A stretch of 64,000 nt of DNA from Paracoccus thiocyanatus (GTDB taxonomy: Bacteria > Pseudomonadota > Alphaproteobacteria > Rhodobacterales > Rhodobacteraceae): contig NZ_FTMK01000001.1 in NCBI RefSeq assembly GCF_900156255.1, positions 238,047 through 302,046 on the forward strand. The letters run 5' to 3'. Shown here piece by piece: positions 39,580-51,997 of the stretch (position 1 is the first letter of the stretch; each line of letters starts with the position of its first letter). The position numbers and the translations under genes are program-made. The notes under the pieces were generated by a model that ran no database searches, was not told the origin of the DNA, and was given only the letters and a program-made list of their open reading frames with translations.

Positions 39580-40536
39580 ATGGACGAACCGCTCTTGCGG
39601 GCCTGTTGCGGGCGCGGCAATACTGCCCTTATGGATGCCCGCGAGGACATGAAACGCCGTCTCGATCCGCTGATTGCCGAGCGGGCGCCCTGGCTTTTCT
39701 CGGGCCAGCGGCATCACCTGCTGGCACGGCAAGTGCTGATGCGCCTGTTGCGCTATCCCCGCACCTTGGAGCTGGCGGCGGAATATCGCGACCTGCCCAC
39801 CGACGAGGTCATGCGCCGCATTGCCGGTCTGATCCTGCGCGAACTCTGCGTCGAGGGGCTTGAACATATCCCGGCCACCGGCCCGGCGCTGATCGTGTCG
39901 AATCACCCCACCGGCATCGCCGACGGCATCGTGCTGAACGCGGTCGTCGCAGCGGTGCGGGACGATCTTTTCGTCTATGCCAACCACGATATCCTGCGCA
40001 TCCTGCCGCAATTCGACAGCCTGATCGCCCCGGTGGAATGGCGCGCCGAAAAGCGCAGCCATGCCAAGACCCGCGCCACCATGGACTACACCCGCGAGGC
40101 GCACGAGCGCGGGCGGATCGGGCTGATCTTCCCCTCGGGCCGGCTGGCCAAGCGCCAGGGGCTCAGCCTGCACGAGCGCCCCTGGATGGCCAGCGCCGCG
40201 ATGATCGCGAAAAAGTTCGACGCGCCGATCATCCCCTTGCGGATCCGGGCGCGCAATTCGGCGCTGTTCTACCTGCTGGACGCGATCCACCCGACCTTGC
40301 GCGACGTGACGCTGTTCAACGAGGTGCTGAACAAGGCGGGCCAGCCCTTCCGCATCACCGTGGGCGCGCCGATCCCCCCGTCCTCCCTGCCCGCCCGCAG
40401 CGAGGACGGCATCGCGCTCTTGCGGGATGCGGTTCTGGCCTTGCCCGCGCCGGGCCAGAACGCCGTGCGCATGTCGCATCTGCGCGGCCTGTCGCAGCGC
40501 CGCCACACGCCGGCCAAACCGCGCCCGATCGAGTAA
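39580..40536 (+). CDS. Phospholipid/glycerol acyltransferase-like protein
   Basis: A 318-residue PlsC-superfamily protein. The catalytic box reads IVSNHPTGIADGIVLN, with one more residue between His and Asp than the usual HxxxxD. The second block is IGLIFPSGRLAKRQ, equivalent to FPEGTR, and PIIPLRIRARNSALFY gives the fourth motif. It probably acylates a glycerol- or amino-based lipid; relatives in this group include lyso-lipid and ornithine-lipid acyltransferases, so the acceptor is open. A GGTGG site precedes the ATG at 39580, 2 bases after pepN; another Met lies 17 codons further on. Confidence 0.8.
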   Translation: MDEPLLRACCGRGNTALMDAREDMKRRLDPLIAERAPWLFSGQRHHLLARQVLMRLLRYPRTLELAAEYRDLPTDEVMRRIAGLILRELCVEGLEHIPATGPALIVSNHPTGIADGIVLNAVVAAVRDDLFVYANHDILRILPQFDSLIAPVEWRAEKRSHAKTRATMDYTREAHERGRIGLIFPSGRLAKRQGLSLHERPWMASAAMIAKKFDAPIIPLRIRARNSALFYLLDAIHPTLRDVTLFNEVLNKAGQPFRITVGAPIPPSSLPARSEDGIALLRDAVLALPAPGQNAVRMSHLRGLSQRRHTPAKPRPIE

Positions 40537-40570
40537 ACCCGCAACGCCGGCCCTGCCTGAACGGCCGCAT

Positions 40571-40635
40571 GAGTATTTGGAAAACGGTGAAAGACCGAGC
40601 GGCGCGAATGCCATTCACCGTTTTCTCAAATACTC
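40571..40635. repeat. Inverted pair of GAGTATTTG repeats (copies 2 and 3)
   Basis: The left unit 40571-40592 is identical over 22 bases to the unit at 14635-14656. The right unit 40614-40635 is its inverted copy with one extra base (TTTGAG for TTTGG). Together they form a hairpin of about 20 bp around a 22-base loop between the convergent acyltransferase and proB genes, where it may act as a terminator. Confidence 0.8.
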
Positions 40636-40672
40636 CTGCAAGGGTCACGCAAAGATGGGGCCGCCGCCGGGC

Positions 40673-42867
<2,195 letters not shown>

Positions 42868-42947
42868 TCAAGGGCGCGGTTCGGGACGGCGTGACTTTCC
42901 CCCGCCATCCGGGCTAGATGGCCGGGCGACGAACGAGTGGAGACGCC

Positions 42948-43286
42948 ATGCCGATGCTGACCTATGCCACGCTTTTCACCGCCATCACGCTGGAGGTGAT
43001 CGGCACGACGTTCCTGCAACGCAGCGAGCAGTTCACCCGGCTGGTCCCGACCCTGCTGACGGGGCTGTGCTATGCCGGCTCGTTCTATTTCCTGTCGCTG
43101 GTGCTGCGCGCCATGCCGCTGGGCATCGCCTATGCGATCTGGAGCGGGCTGGGCATCGTGCTGGTCTCGTTGATCGGGCTGGTCGTCTTTGGCCAGCGGC
43201 TGGATTTCGCGGCGATGATCGGGCTTTCCATGATCGTCGCGGGTGTCGTCATCGTGAACCTGTTCTCGGGCAGCGTGACGCATTGA
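42948..43286 (+). CDS. Small multidrug resistance (SMR/EmrE-type) transporter
   Basis: A 112-residue four-helix membrane protein of the SMR family. The essential glutamate is in helix 1 (FTAITLEVIGTTFLQRSEQF), helix 2 has LCYAGSFYFLSLVLRAMPLGIAYAIWSGLG, and helix 4 ends in VAGVVIVNLFS. As in EmrE and SugE, it should work as a dual-topology dimer exchanging protons for cationic or guanidinium compounds. The TEIxG-like motif points to the EmrE side. A GGAG site lies 5 bases before this ATG. Confidence 0.93.
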   Translation: MPMLTYATLFTAITLEVIGTTFLQRSEQFTRLVPTLLTGLCYAGSFYFLSLVLRAMPLGIAYAIWSGLGIVLVSLIGLVVFGQRLDFAAMIGLSMIVAGVVIVNLFSGSVTH

Positions 43287-43299
43287 ACCGCCTCTGCCC

Positions 43300-43329
43300 T
43301 TAACATTCCGGCAATCGCGGTTAGATAAT
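43300..43329 (+). promoter_or_regulatory. Sigma-70-like promoter candidate for selO
   Basis: TTAACA (43300-43305) and GATAAT (43324-43329), separated by 18 bases, resemble -35 and -10 boxes. The predicted transcription start is only about 10 bases before the selO ATG, overlapping its ribosome site. Confidence 0.4.
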
Positions 43330-43348
43330 GTCCGAAGGGAGGGCCGCG

Positions 43349-44764
43349 ATGATCCGCTTCGACAACAGCTATGCCCGACTGCCGGAAGGTTTCTTCACCC
43401 GCACCATGCCGACGCCGGTGCGCGATCCGCAGCTTGTGGCGCTGAACCGGCCGCTGGCCCTGCGGCTGGGGCTGGATGCCGATTGGCTGGCCGGCCCCCA
43501 AGGCGTGGCCATGCTGGCCGGCAATGCCATGCCCCAAGGGGCGGAACCCATCGCACAGGCCTATGCCGGCCACCAGTTCGGCGGCTTCGTGCCGCAGCTT
43601 GGCGACGGGCGCGCGGTCCTGCTGGGCGAAGTTGTGGCGCCGGACGGCGCGCGCTTCGACATCCAGCTAAAGGGCGCGGGGCCTACCCCCTTTTCGCGCC
43701 GGGGCGACGGCCGGGCCTGGCTGGGCCCGGTCTTGCGCGAATATCTGGTCAGCGAGTTCATGGCGGCGTTCGGCATCCCGACCACGCGGGCCCTTGCGGC
43801 CGTCACCACGGGCGAGACGGTGATCCGCGAAACCATCCTGCCCGGCGCGGTGCTGACCCGTGTCGCTGCCAGCCATATCCGGGTCGGCACCTTCGAATTC
43901 TATGCCGCCCGCGGCGACCGGCAGCGCCTGCAACTGCTGGCCGATCACGTCATCGCCCGGCACTATCCCGACGCCTCGGGCGCGGCCGACCTGCTGCAAG
44001 CCGTGGTCGCGCGGCAGGCCGCGACGATCGCCGGCTGGATGGCGCTTGGCTTCATCCACGGGGTGATGAACACCGACAACATGTCGGTTTCCGGCGAGAC
44101 CATCGACTACGGCCCCTGCGCCTTCATGGACGGCTACCGGCCCGACAAGGTGTTCAGCTCGATCGACGCGCAGGGGCGCTATGCCTGGAACGAACAGCCC
44201 AATGTCGCGGTCTGGAACCTGGCGCAGCTTGCCAGTTGCCTGGTGCCGCTGATGGGCAATGACGACGCGGCCGTGGCCGAGGCGACGCGCATCGTCCACA
44301 GCTTCCCCGATCTTTATCAGGCGGAATGGCTGGCCCGCTTTGCCGCCAAGCTGGGCATCGCCGCCCCCCGCCCCGAAGACCGCGCGCTGATCGAGCGGTT
44401 ACTGACGCTGATGGCGGCCGACGAGGCGGATTTCACCCGCAGCTTCGCCGGGCTGGCGGATGGCCGCGCCCGCGACGAATTCGCGGCACCCCAGCAGTTC
44501 GACATCTGGGCCCAGGACTGGCGGGCGCGCATCCGCGACCTGCCCGATGCCGCGCAGGTCATGGCGCGCGCCAATCCGCGCCGCATCCCGCGCAACCACC
44601 GGATCGAGGCCGTCATCGCCGCCGCGCGCGAGGGCGATCTTGCACCCTTCCACGCGTTGGACGCCGCCTTGCGCGCCCCGTTCGAGGATCGCCAGGAATG
44701 GGACCGCTTCGCGCAGCCCCCCACCCCGCAAGAGATCGTGCGCCGCACCTTTTGCGGCACCTGA
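43349..44764 (+). CDS. selO: SelO/YdiU family protein AMPylase
   Basis: A 471-residue pseudokinase of the SelO family, which transfers AMP from ATP to Ser, Thr or Tyr of target proteins involved in redox balance. Family blocks are [41 protein letters not shown], the [19 protein letters not shown] segment and [24 protein letters not shown] (metal-binding Asn and Asp). The bacterial form ends without selenocysteine. The start at 43349 follows AAGGGAGGG by 5-7 bases; an earlier in-frame ATG (43328) precedes that site. Confidence 0.93.
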   Translation: MIRFDNSYARLPEGFFTRTMPTPVRDPQLVALNRPLALRLGLDADWLAGPQGVAMLAGNAMPQGAEPIAQAYAGHQFGGFVPQLGDGRAVLLGEVVAPDGARFDIQLKGAGPTPFSRRGDGRAWLGPVLREYLVSEFMAAFGIPTTRALAAVTTGETVIRETILPGAVLTRVAASHIRVGTFEFYAARGDRQRLQLLADHVIARHYPDASGAADLLQAVVARQAATIAGWMALGFIHGVMNTDNMSVSGETIDYGPCAFMDGYRPDKVFSSIDAQGRYAWNEQPNVAVWNLAQLASCLVPLMGNDDAAVAEATRIVHSFPDLYQAEWLARFAAKLGIAAPRPEDRALIERLLTLMAADEADFTRSFAGLADGRARDEFAAPQQFDIWAQDWRARIRDLPDAAQVMARANPRRIPRNHRIEAVIAAAREGDLAPFHALDAALRAPFEDRQEWDRFAQPPTPQEIVRRTFCGT

Positions 44765-44779
44765 AACAGCGAAAGGCCC

Positions 44780-45562
44780 ATGCCCGGAAGTTCCTCTCAA
44801 TTGCGACTGGCCAGCTATAACTTGCACAAATGCCGCGGCATGACCGGCCCGCATGCGCCCGAACGCAACCTACGCGTCATCGCCGAACTGGGCGCGGACG
44901 TGGTCGCCCTGCAAGAGGTCGATTTCCGCTTCGGCGCCCGCCCCGAAGCCCTGCCGCGCGCGCTGATCGAAGACACCACCGGCATGGTCCCGGCGCCCTT
45001 TCTCGGCACGGGCGAAAATTCGCTGGGCTGGCATGGCCAGACCATCCTGCTGCGCCCGGAACTGCGCCGCTGTGCCCAGATCCGCCGCCTTCCCCTGCCG
45101 GGGATCGAGCCGCGGGGCGCCCTGGTGCTGCGCCTGCCCGGCCTGACCGTGGTGGCGGTGCATCTGGGGCTGATGCGCTCGTCCCGGCGCGCGCAACTGT
45201 CGCGCATCATCGCCCAGGCGCGGCGCATCGGCCATGATCGCATGGTGCTGACCGGCGATTTCAACGAATGGCACGATTCGCGCGGGCTGGAGGCGCTGGA
45301 GGCGCTGCGCGTCGTCACCCCCGGCCCAAGCTGGCCCGCGCCGTTTCCGCGCCTGCGCTACGACCGTTTCGCCGTGTCGCACAGTATCGAGGTGCTGGGC
45401 TGCGGCGTGCTGAACAACGACATGGCCCGCCAGGCTTCGGACCACCTGCCGGTCTGGGCCGATCTTGCGGTCGATGCGCATGAGGACGTGCCGCGCGGCT
45501 ACCAGCCGGCGCGCATCACCTCGCGCATTCCCGGCGCCGATGGGGTGGCGGGGGCGGATTGA
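44780..45562 (+). CDS. Endonuclease/exonuclease/phosphatase family protein
   Basis: A 260-residue EEP-fold hydrolase. Metal and catalytic motifs are ASYNLHKC near the N terminus, ALQEVDFRFG (the glutamate), VVAVHLGLM, VLTGDFNEWHDSRG and SDHLPVWADL at the C terminus. The family covers nucleases, sphingomyelinases and inositol phosphatases, so the substrate cannot be set. There is no signal peptide. It lies 15 bases after selO and is probably co-transcribed. Confidence 0.85.
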   Translation: MPGSSSQLRLASYNLHKCRGMTGPHAPERNLRVIAELGADVVALQEVDFRFGARPEALPRALIEDTTGMVPAPFLGTGENSLGWHGQTILLRPELRRCAQIRRLPLPGIEPRGALVLRLPGLTVVAVHLGLMRSSRRAQLSRIIAQARRIGHDRMVLTGDFNEWHDSRGLEALEALRVVTPGPSWPAPFPRLRYDRFAVSHSIEVLGCGVLNNDMARQASDHLPVWADLAVDAHEDVPRGYQPARITSRIPGADGVAGAD

Positions 45563-46906
<1,344 letters not shown>

Positions 46907-46933
46907 TCTTCCCACCCGGCCTTGGAACAATCG

Positions 46934-46959
46934 GGGCGGCCGCGCATGGCCGCCCTTTT
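46934..46959 (+). terminator. eno terminator
   Basis: GGGCGGCC (46934-46941) pairs with GGCCGCCC (46948-46955) around a 6-base loop and is followed by TTTTC. It ends at the stop codon of the convergent squalene/phytoene synthase-like gene. Confidence 0.85.
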
Positions 46960-47780
46960 CATATCCACCAGCGATGGGTCAGGGCGAATGCGCCAAGCGC
47001 CAGGCGGCGGCGGAACTCCGAAGGGGCGGCGCCGGCCAAAGCCTGTGCCCCCCGCGGCGCCGCTTGCAGCACGGCGCGCACCCCCGCCCCGGCAAACAGC
47101 ACCGGCGCCAGCCGGCGCGGCACCGCGCGGCGCTGCGCCCTTGCCTCGCCCAGCTTCGCCTGCGCTTTCGCCGCGATCCCGGCCAGCGCCTGGGGCGAGG
47201 CGTCCCAAAGCCCCAGCCCCATCCCCTGCAAGGCCGGCAGCGCGGCCAGCCAATGCGCCAGCCCCACCCCTTCGGCCTGGGCGGCGATGACTGCCGCCGC
47301 AGGCGCGCTGCTTCTTTCGTGCCCAAATATCCCGCGGGGGTCCGGGGGCGCGAAGCCCCCGGCAGCGTCCCGGTCCAGCGCCTCGGCAGCGAAGGATGCC
47401 AGCGGCACCGCCGTCTGCCGCACATAGGCCGCAACCGCATCCGGCCCGTCCAGCGGCTGGCGCGCCGCGTCCCGGCGCCGCGCCTCGGCCAGCAGTGCGA
47501 AACCGGCGGCGCGCGGCCCCCAGGCCGCGGCCAGCGGCGTCAGCAATTCATGCGATTGCGGCTTGCCGGCGCCGATATCCTCCAGCCGCTCGATCCACCA
47601 TTGCAGCCGCATCTCGGCGATCAGCGGCTCGGTCGAGGCGAGCGGCGCCCGCGCCAGTTCCAGGTTCAGCGCATAAAGCGTCAGCAGCCGCGGCCGCGCC
47701 TCGGGCGCCGCCAGCAGGCAGATGCCGAAACGGTCGGGGTCATGGTCGCGCAGCGCCTGGGCGCAATCCTCCAGGCTCAT
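46959..47780 (-). CDS. Squalene/phytoene synthase family protein
   Basis: A 273-residue protein of the squalene/phytoene synthase family, similar to the alphaproteobacterial group related to NDUFAF6-type assembly factors. LLTLYALNLELARAPLASTEPLIAEMRLQWWIERL corresponds to the first helical region, where a true synthase has DxxxD, so catalytic acid residues look degraded. It may act in complex I assembly rather than terpene synthesis. Residues 141-157 are encoded by a palindromic repeat element. The ATG overlaps the cimA stop by 4 bases. Confidence 0.75.
   Translation of the reverse strand: MSLEDCAQALRDHDPDRFGICLLAAPEARPRLLTLYALNLELARAPLASTEPLIAEMRLQWWIERLEDIGAGKPQSHELLTPLAAAWGPRAAGFALLAEARRRDAARQPLDGPDAVAAYVRQTAVPLASFAAEALDRDAAGGFAPPDPRGIFGHERSSAPAAAVIAAQAEGVGLAHWLAALPALQGMGLGLWDASPQALAGIAAKAQAKLGEARAQRRAVPRRLAPVLFAGAGVRAVLQAAPRGAQALAGAAPSEFRRRLALGAFALTHRWWI
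47311..47362 (-). repeat. Palindromic element embedded in frame in a coding sequence
   Basis: On the minus strand the element reads GCCGGGGGCTTCGCGCCCCC, then GGACCCCCGCGGGATATTTG and GGCACGAAAGAAG. The arms CCGGGGGC and GCCCCCGG (47342-47349 and 47355-47362) form an 8-bp stem. From memory, very similar sequences are scattered between genes in Rhodobacteraceae. Here it encodes about 17 residues of the squalene/phytoene synthase-like protein without breaking the frame. Confidence 0.65.
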
Positions 47781-49399
47781 GCCGGCACCAAACGGTCGCG
47801 GACCAGCTTCCAGCGGATCGCATCGACCAGCGCCTCGAAACTGGCATCGACGATATTGGGCGACACGCCCACGGTGGACCAGCGGTTGCCCTGCCCGTCG
47901 GCGCTGTCGATGATGACCCGCGTCGTCGCCTCGACCCCCTCGCCGGTGATGCGGACGCGGAAATCGACCAGGTGCATGTCGTCGATGGCGCCCTGATAGG
48001 GGCCCAGGTCCTTGGCCAGCGCCCGCCACAGGGCGTTGACCGGGCCGCGGTCCTGGCCCTGTTCGTCCAGGCTTTCGCTGACCGACAGCATCCGCTGGCC
48101 GCCGATGCGCACCACCACCACCGCTTCCGAGACCGAGATGCGGCGGCCAAGCGCGTTCTTGCGCCGCTCGACGGTGACGCGGTAGCGCTCGATGGTGAAG
48201 TAATGCTGCATCCGGCCCAGTTCGGCCAGGGCCAGCAATTCGAAGCTGGCCTGCGCGCCGTCATAGGCATAGCCCGCATCCTCGCGCGCCTTGACCAGGT
48301 CCAGGATGCGCGCCAGGGCCGGATCGTCGCGGCCGACCTCGATCCCCGCCTCGGCCAGGCGGGCGCGCAGGTTCGACTGGCCGGCCTGGTTCGACATCGG
48401 AATGACCCGTTCATTACCGACCGTCATCGGGTCCACATGCTCATAGGTCGCCGGGTTCTTCAGGATGGCGCTGGCATGCAGCCCGGCCTTGTGGGCGAAT
48501 GCCGAAGCGCCGACATAGGGCGCGGGCCGCGCCGGCGGGCGGTTCAGGATATCGTCCAGCCGGCGCGAGATGCGCGTGAGCCCCGCCACCCCCTCGGCCG
48601 AAACCCCGGTTTCCAGCGCCGAGCGATAGGGTTCCTTCAACAGCAGGGTCGGGATCAGGCTGGTCAGGCTGGCATTGCCGCAGCGCTCGCCCAGGCCATT
48701 GAGCGTGCCCTGCACCTGCCGCGCCCCGGCATCGACCGCGGCCAGCGTGCAGGCCACGGCATTGCCGGTATCGTCGTGGCAATGGATGCCCAGCCGCTCG
48801 CCGGGAATGCCGGCCGCGATCACCGCGCGCGTGACCTGCCCCACCCGCCGGGGCAAGGTGCCGCCATTGGTGTCGCACAGCACGATCCAGCGCGCGCCCG
48901 CCTCATGCGCCGCGCGCAGGCAGGCCAGGGCGTAATCCGCGTCCTCGTCATAGCCGTCGAAGAAATGCTCGGCATCGAACAGCGCCTCGCGCCCCTGGGC
49001 CACGACATGCGCGACCGAGGCGCGGATATTGCCCAGGTTTTCGTCCAGCGAAATCCCCAGCGCCTCGCGCACGTGAAAGGGATGGGTCTTGCCGACCAGG
49101 CAGACGGCGGGGGTGCCGGCATTCATAACCGCCGCCAGCACGTCGTCGTTTTCGGCCGAGCGGCCGGCGCGCTTGGTCATGCCGAATGCGGTCATGGTGG
49201 CGCGGGTCGCAGGCGCCTGGGCAAAGAAATCGCTGTCGGTCGGGTTGGCGCCCGGCCAGCCGCCCTCGATGTAATCGACGCCCAGCCGGTCCAGCATCCC
49301 GGCGATCTCGGCCTTTTCGGCGGCGGAAAACTGCACGCCCTGGGTCTGCTGCCCGTCGCGCAAGGTGGTGTCGTAAAGATATAGGCGCTGGCGCGTCAT
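47777..49399 (-). CDS. cimA: (R)-citramalate synthase
   Basis: A 540-residue DRE-TIM enzyme of the CimA type, condensing pyruvate with acetyl-CoA for threonine-independent isoleucine synthesis. The N terminus has YDTTLRDGQQTQGVQFSAAEK; then HCHDDTGNAVACTL (metal histidines), GLGERCGNASLTSLIP and FAHKAGLHASAILKNP, followed by a C-terminal regulatory domain. It is distinct from leuA at 14941 in the GQQTQG signature and in length. The start has AAGGGG 8 bases upstream. The gene ends in a 4-base overlap with the squalene/phytoene synthase-like gene. Confidence 0.93.
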   Translation of the reverse strand: MTRQRLYLYDTTLRDGQQTQGVQFSAAEKAEIAGMLDRLGVDYIEGGWPGANPTDSDFFAQAPATRATMTAFGMTKRAGRSAENDDVLAAVMNAGTPAVCLVGKTHPFHVREALGISLDENLGNIRASVAHVVAQGREALFDAEHFFDGYDEDADYALACLRAAHEAGARWIVLCDTNGGTLPRRVGQVTRAVIAAGIPGERLGIHCHDDTGNAVACTLAAVDAGARQVQGTLNGLGERCGNASLTSLIPTLLLKEPYRSALETGVSAEGVAGLTRISRRLDDILNRPPARPAPYVGASAFAHKAGLHASAILKNPATYEHVDPMTVGNERVIPMSNQAGQSNLRARLAEAGIEVGRDDPALARILDLVKAREDAGYAYDGAQASFELLALAELGRMQHYFTIERYRVTVERRKNALGRRISVSEAVVVVRIGGQRMLSVSESLDEQGQDRGPVNALWRALAKDLGPYQGAIDDMHLVDFRVRITGEGVEATTRVIIDSADGQGNRWSTVGVSPNIVDASFEALVDAIRWKLVRDRLVPA

Positions 49400-49433
49400 C
49401 GGGGCGGCCCCTTTTCGGCTGGCTGGCATGCGG

Positions 49434-50888
49434 TTATCCGGGCAGTCTGGCGGCGTCGAAATCGGGACCGGGCAGAAGCTCGACCCCGGCGGGACCCATG
49501 CGCACCTCGACCCCGGCGGCCAGCAGGCGCTGCTTGAGCGCGTCGACGGCCGAGAAATCCTTGCTGGCCTTGGCTTCGATGCGCAGGGCATTCATCCGTT
49601 CGGCCAGTTCCGAAAGCTTTGTGGCGTTCTCGACCGCCGCGCGCCGGCTGAGGCGTTGTGGGTCCAGTTCCTTGAAACCGAGGAAATGGAGTGTGTCGAA
49701 GAACGACAGAACCAGATCGCTATCCGCCGGATGGTTCGCGGAAGAGATTTCCTGGGCCATTTCGTAAAGGCGGGTAAGGGCATTCGGAGTATTGATGTCG
49801 TCCGCCAGTGCTTCAATGATCCGCTGGTCAACCTTTGTGCCGTCGAACTTCGGGAGGGGATCCGAAAGCTTGTGCCTCCTTATTCGACCCCAGTTAGCTA
49901 GGTGATGTGCCGCGTTTTGCCGCTTGCTCTCTGTCCAATCCATAGGGCTGCGATAATGGGTCTGCATGAACACCAACCGGATCACCTCGCCCGGAATACC
50001 CTGGTCCAGAAGATCGCGGACGGTGAAGAAATTGCCCAGGCTCTTGGACATCTTCTTGCCCTCGACCTGCAACATCTCGTTATGCAGCCAGATATTGGCG
50101 AAATCGCCATGCGGATGGGCGCAGCAGCTTTGTGCGATCTCGTTCTCGTGATGGGGGAATTGCAGGTCGATGCCGCCGGCATGGATGTCGAAGCTTTCGC
50201 CCAGAAGCTCGTAGGACATGGCCGAGCATTCGATATGCCAGCCTGGACGGCCGCGGCCCCAGGGGCTGTCCCAGCCCGGCAGCCCGGCATCCGAGGGCTT
50301 CCAGAGCACGAAATCCATCGGGTCTTCCTTGAAGGGCGCGACCTCGACGCGGGCCCCGGCGATCATGTCGTCCACCGACCGTCCCGAAAGCTTGCCGTAA
50401 TCGGCAAAGCTGCGCACCCGGAACAGCACATGGCCGTCGCGCGCATAGGCATGGCCGCCATCGACCAGCGTCTGGATCATGGCGATCATCTGGGAGATGT
50501 AATCGGTGGCGCGCGGCTCGTGATCGGGCCGCATCGCCCCCAGCGCGTCCATGTCGGCGTGATACCAGCCGATGGTTTCACGCGTGCGCTCGCGGATCAG
50601 TTCCTCCAGCGTGCCGGGGGCGCCGGCCTGCTGGCGGGCCAGGGCGGCGGCGTTGATCTTGTCGTCCACATCGGTGAAGTTGCGCACATAGGTGACGTGG
50701 TCCGCGCCATGGACGTGGCGCAAAAGCCGCACCAGCACGTCGATCACCACCACCGGCCGGGCATTGCCCAGATGCGCCCGGTCATAGACCGTCGGCCCGC
50801 ACAGATAAAGCCGCACGTTCTGCGGGTCGATGGGGCGGAAAACCTGTTTCCGGCGCGTCCTGGTATTCGTCAGCCTGATCTCGACCAT
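49434..50888 (-). CDS. cysS: Cysteinyl-tRNA synthetase
   Basis: A 484-residue class I synthetase. C30 in YLCGPTVYD is the first zinc ligand, HLGN (residues 39-42) stands for HIGH, the WHIECSAMS and HHENEIAQS blocks hold further zinc ligands, and KMSKSLGN is near residue 281. The C-terminal part (about 49600-49980) drops to roughly 55 percent GC and uses codons unlike the rest of the gene, suggesting recombination with foreign DNA, although the frame is intact and ends normally. A GGGGAAG site precedes the ATG. Confidence 0.97.
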   Translation of the reverse strand: MVEIRLTNTRTRRKQVFRPIDPQNVRLYLCGPTVYDRAHLGNARPVVVIDVLVRLLRHVHGADHVTYVRNFTDVDDKINAAALARQQAGAPGTLEELIRERTRETIGWYHADMDALGAMRPDHEPRATDYISQMIAMIQTLVDGGHAYARDGHVLFRVRSFADYGKLSGRSVDDMIAGARVEVAPFKEDPMDFVLWKPSDAGLPGWDSPWGRGRPGWHIECSAMSYELLGESFDIHAGGIDLQFPHHENEIAQSCCAHPHGDFANIWLHNEMLQVEGKKMSKSLGNFFTVRDLLDQGIPGEVIRLVFMQTHYRSPMDWTESKRQNAAHHLANWGRIRRHKLSDPLPKFDGTKVDQRIIEALADDINTPNALTRLYEMAQEISSANHPADSDLVLSFFDTLHFLGFKELDPQRLSRRAAVENATKLSELAERMNALRIEAKASKDFSAVDALKQRLLAAGVEVRMGPAGVELLPGPDFDAARLPG

Positions 50889-51044
50889 GACTTCCCCTTT
50901 GCGGGCGCCGTCAGGTCACGATGAACCGCCCGCCTGAATTTTCAGCCGGTAATGATGCAGCGGATGGTGGCGGTTCCTGCCTTCATGCGCCCGCCTTAAC
51001 GCATTGGCTTGCCTATGCCAAGAGAGGCTGCAACACTTGGCCGC

Positions 51045-51386
51045 ATGAGCCGCGAACTGGTCAATGAAATCTGCGCCGGGCAGCCTGGGGCCGAATGGTC
51101 GGACCCCTGGGGCGGCGGCCATGACTGCTGGAAGATCGGCGGCAAGAGCTTTGCCGTCACCGGCACGGCGGGCACGCATGTCTCGGTCAAGACCGACAGC
51201 GCCGAGACGGCCGCTTTCCTGATCGAGACCGGCGTAGCCGAGCGCGCGGCCTATCTGCATCGTAGCTGGGTGGCGCTGCCGCTGGATTCGGCGCCCGATG
51301 AACTGGCGCATCGCATCCGCCATTCCTATCGGCTGGTGCGCGGGGGCCTGCCGAAAAAGGTTCAGGCCGAACTGCCGCCCATGTGA
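51045..51386 (+). CDS. MmcQ/YjbR family protein
   Basis: A 113-residue MmcQ/YjbR (CyaY-like fold) protein. It has CAGQPGAEWSDPWGGGHDCWKIGGKSFAV at the N terminus, VSVKTDSAETAAFL in the middle and a C-terminal RHSYRLVRGGLPKKVQAEL. The fold has been linked to DNA binding or to quorum-related stress operons, but the function is not firmly known. The start MSRELVNE gives the usual length. Confidence 0.88.
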   Translation: MSRELVNEICAGQPGAEWSDPWGGGHDCWKIGGKSFAVTGTAGTHVSVKTDSAETAAFLIETGVAERAAYLHRSWVALPLDSAPDELAHRIRHSYRLVRGGLPKKVQAELPPM

Positions 51387-51390
51387 CGAA

Positions 51391-51415
51391 AAGGGCCGGC
51401 CCCGAAGAGCCGGCC
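51391..51415 (-). terminator. Terminator of the small secreted protein gene
   Basis: GGCCGGC (51394-51400) pairs with GCCGGCC (51409-51415). Read on the minus strand it is followed by CTTTTCG, so it should end transcription from the gene at 51463-51900; it also sits just past the plus-strand YjbR stop. Confidence 0.65.
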
Positions 51416-51462
51416 AAAGGCGAAGGGCCGAGCGACTGGCCCCGCGCCGAATCGTCCTGCGA

Positions 51463-51900
51463 TCAGGCCGGAACCTGCGCGGCAAGCTGTTGCAGCAAGC
51501 CTTCCATCTGCTGGCAGAGCGCCTCTTCGGTGGTGTTCTGCTCTTGTGCGGCGTCCTCAAGCCGACGCTCGACGCCCATGGCCGAAACGGTGCCTTCCTT
51601 GCCCTTGGCCTCGGCCGCCTCGCCCTTGGCGCTGTCGCCGGCCGGGATCATCGCCAAAAGCTTGGTCTGGATCTCGACCGCCTTGCCGTCGATATGGCCC
51701 TGTTCCTGGCAATAGGTCAGGACGCCCAACTGGTTGCGCGCGCTTTCATAGGCAGCGCCGCTGTCCTGTTCGGGCGCGGCCGGTGCCGCCTCGGTCGTGG
51801 CCGGGGCGGCGGGCGCGGCCGGGGCCGCTTCCTGCGCCAGCGCGATGCCTGCGGTCAGGCCAAGGGCCAGGGCGGGCAGGATTGCGAAACGTGCGATCAT
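51463..51900 (-). CDS. Small secreted alanine-rich protein with two cysteines
   Basis: A 145-residue exported protein: Sec signal (ILPALALGLTAGIALAQE), an Ala/Pro-rich linker, then a compact domain AYESARNQLGVLTYCQEQGH, a GKEGTVSAMGVERRLEDAA segment and a C-terminal EEALCQQMEGLLQQL. The two cysteines could form a disulfide in the periplasm. I recall similar Rhodobacteraceae proteins annotated as pore-forming ESAT-6-like, but nothing in the sequence proves that function. Confidence 0.65.
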   Translation of the reverse strand: MIARFAILPALALGLTAGIALAQEAAPAAPAAPATTEAAPAAPEQDSGAAYESARNQLGVLTYCQEQGHIDGKAVEIQTKLLAMIPAGDSAKGEAAEAKGKEGTVSAMGVERRLEDAAQEQNTTEEALCQQMEGLLQQLAAQVPA

Positions 51901-51997
51901 CTCGATCTCCGTCTGTTGCGTGGTGCGCGGACTGTGGCATGGGGGCGCCAGCGCCGCAAATCGGCTCGGCGGAATGCCGCAGCCGCCTGCGCGCCGA

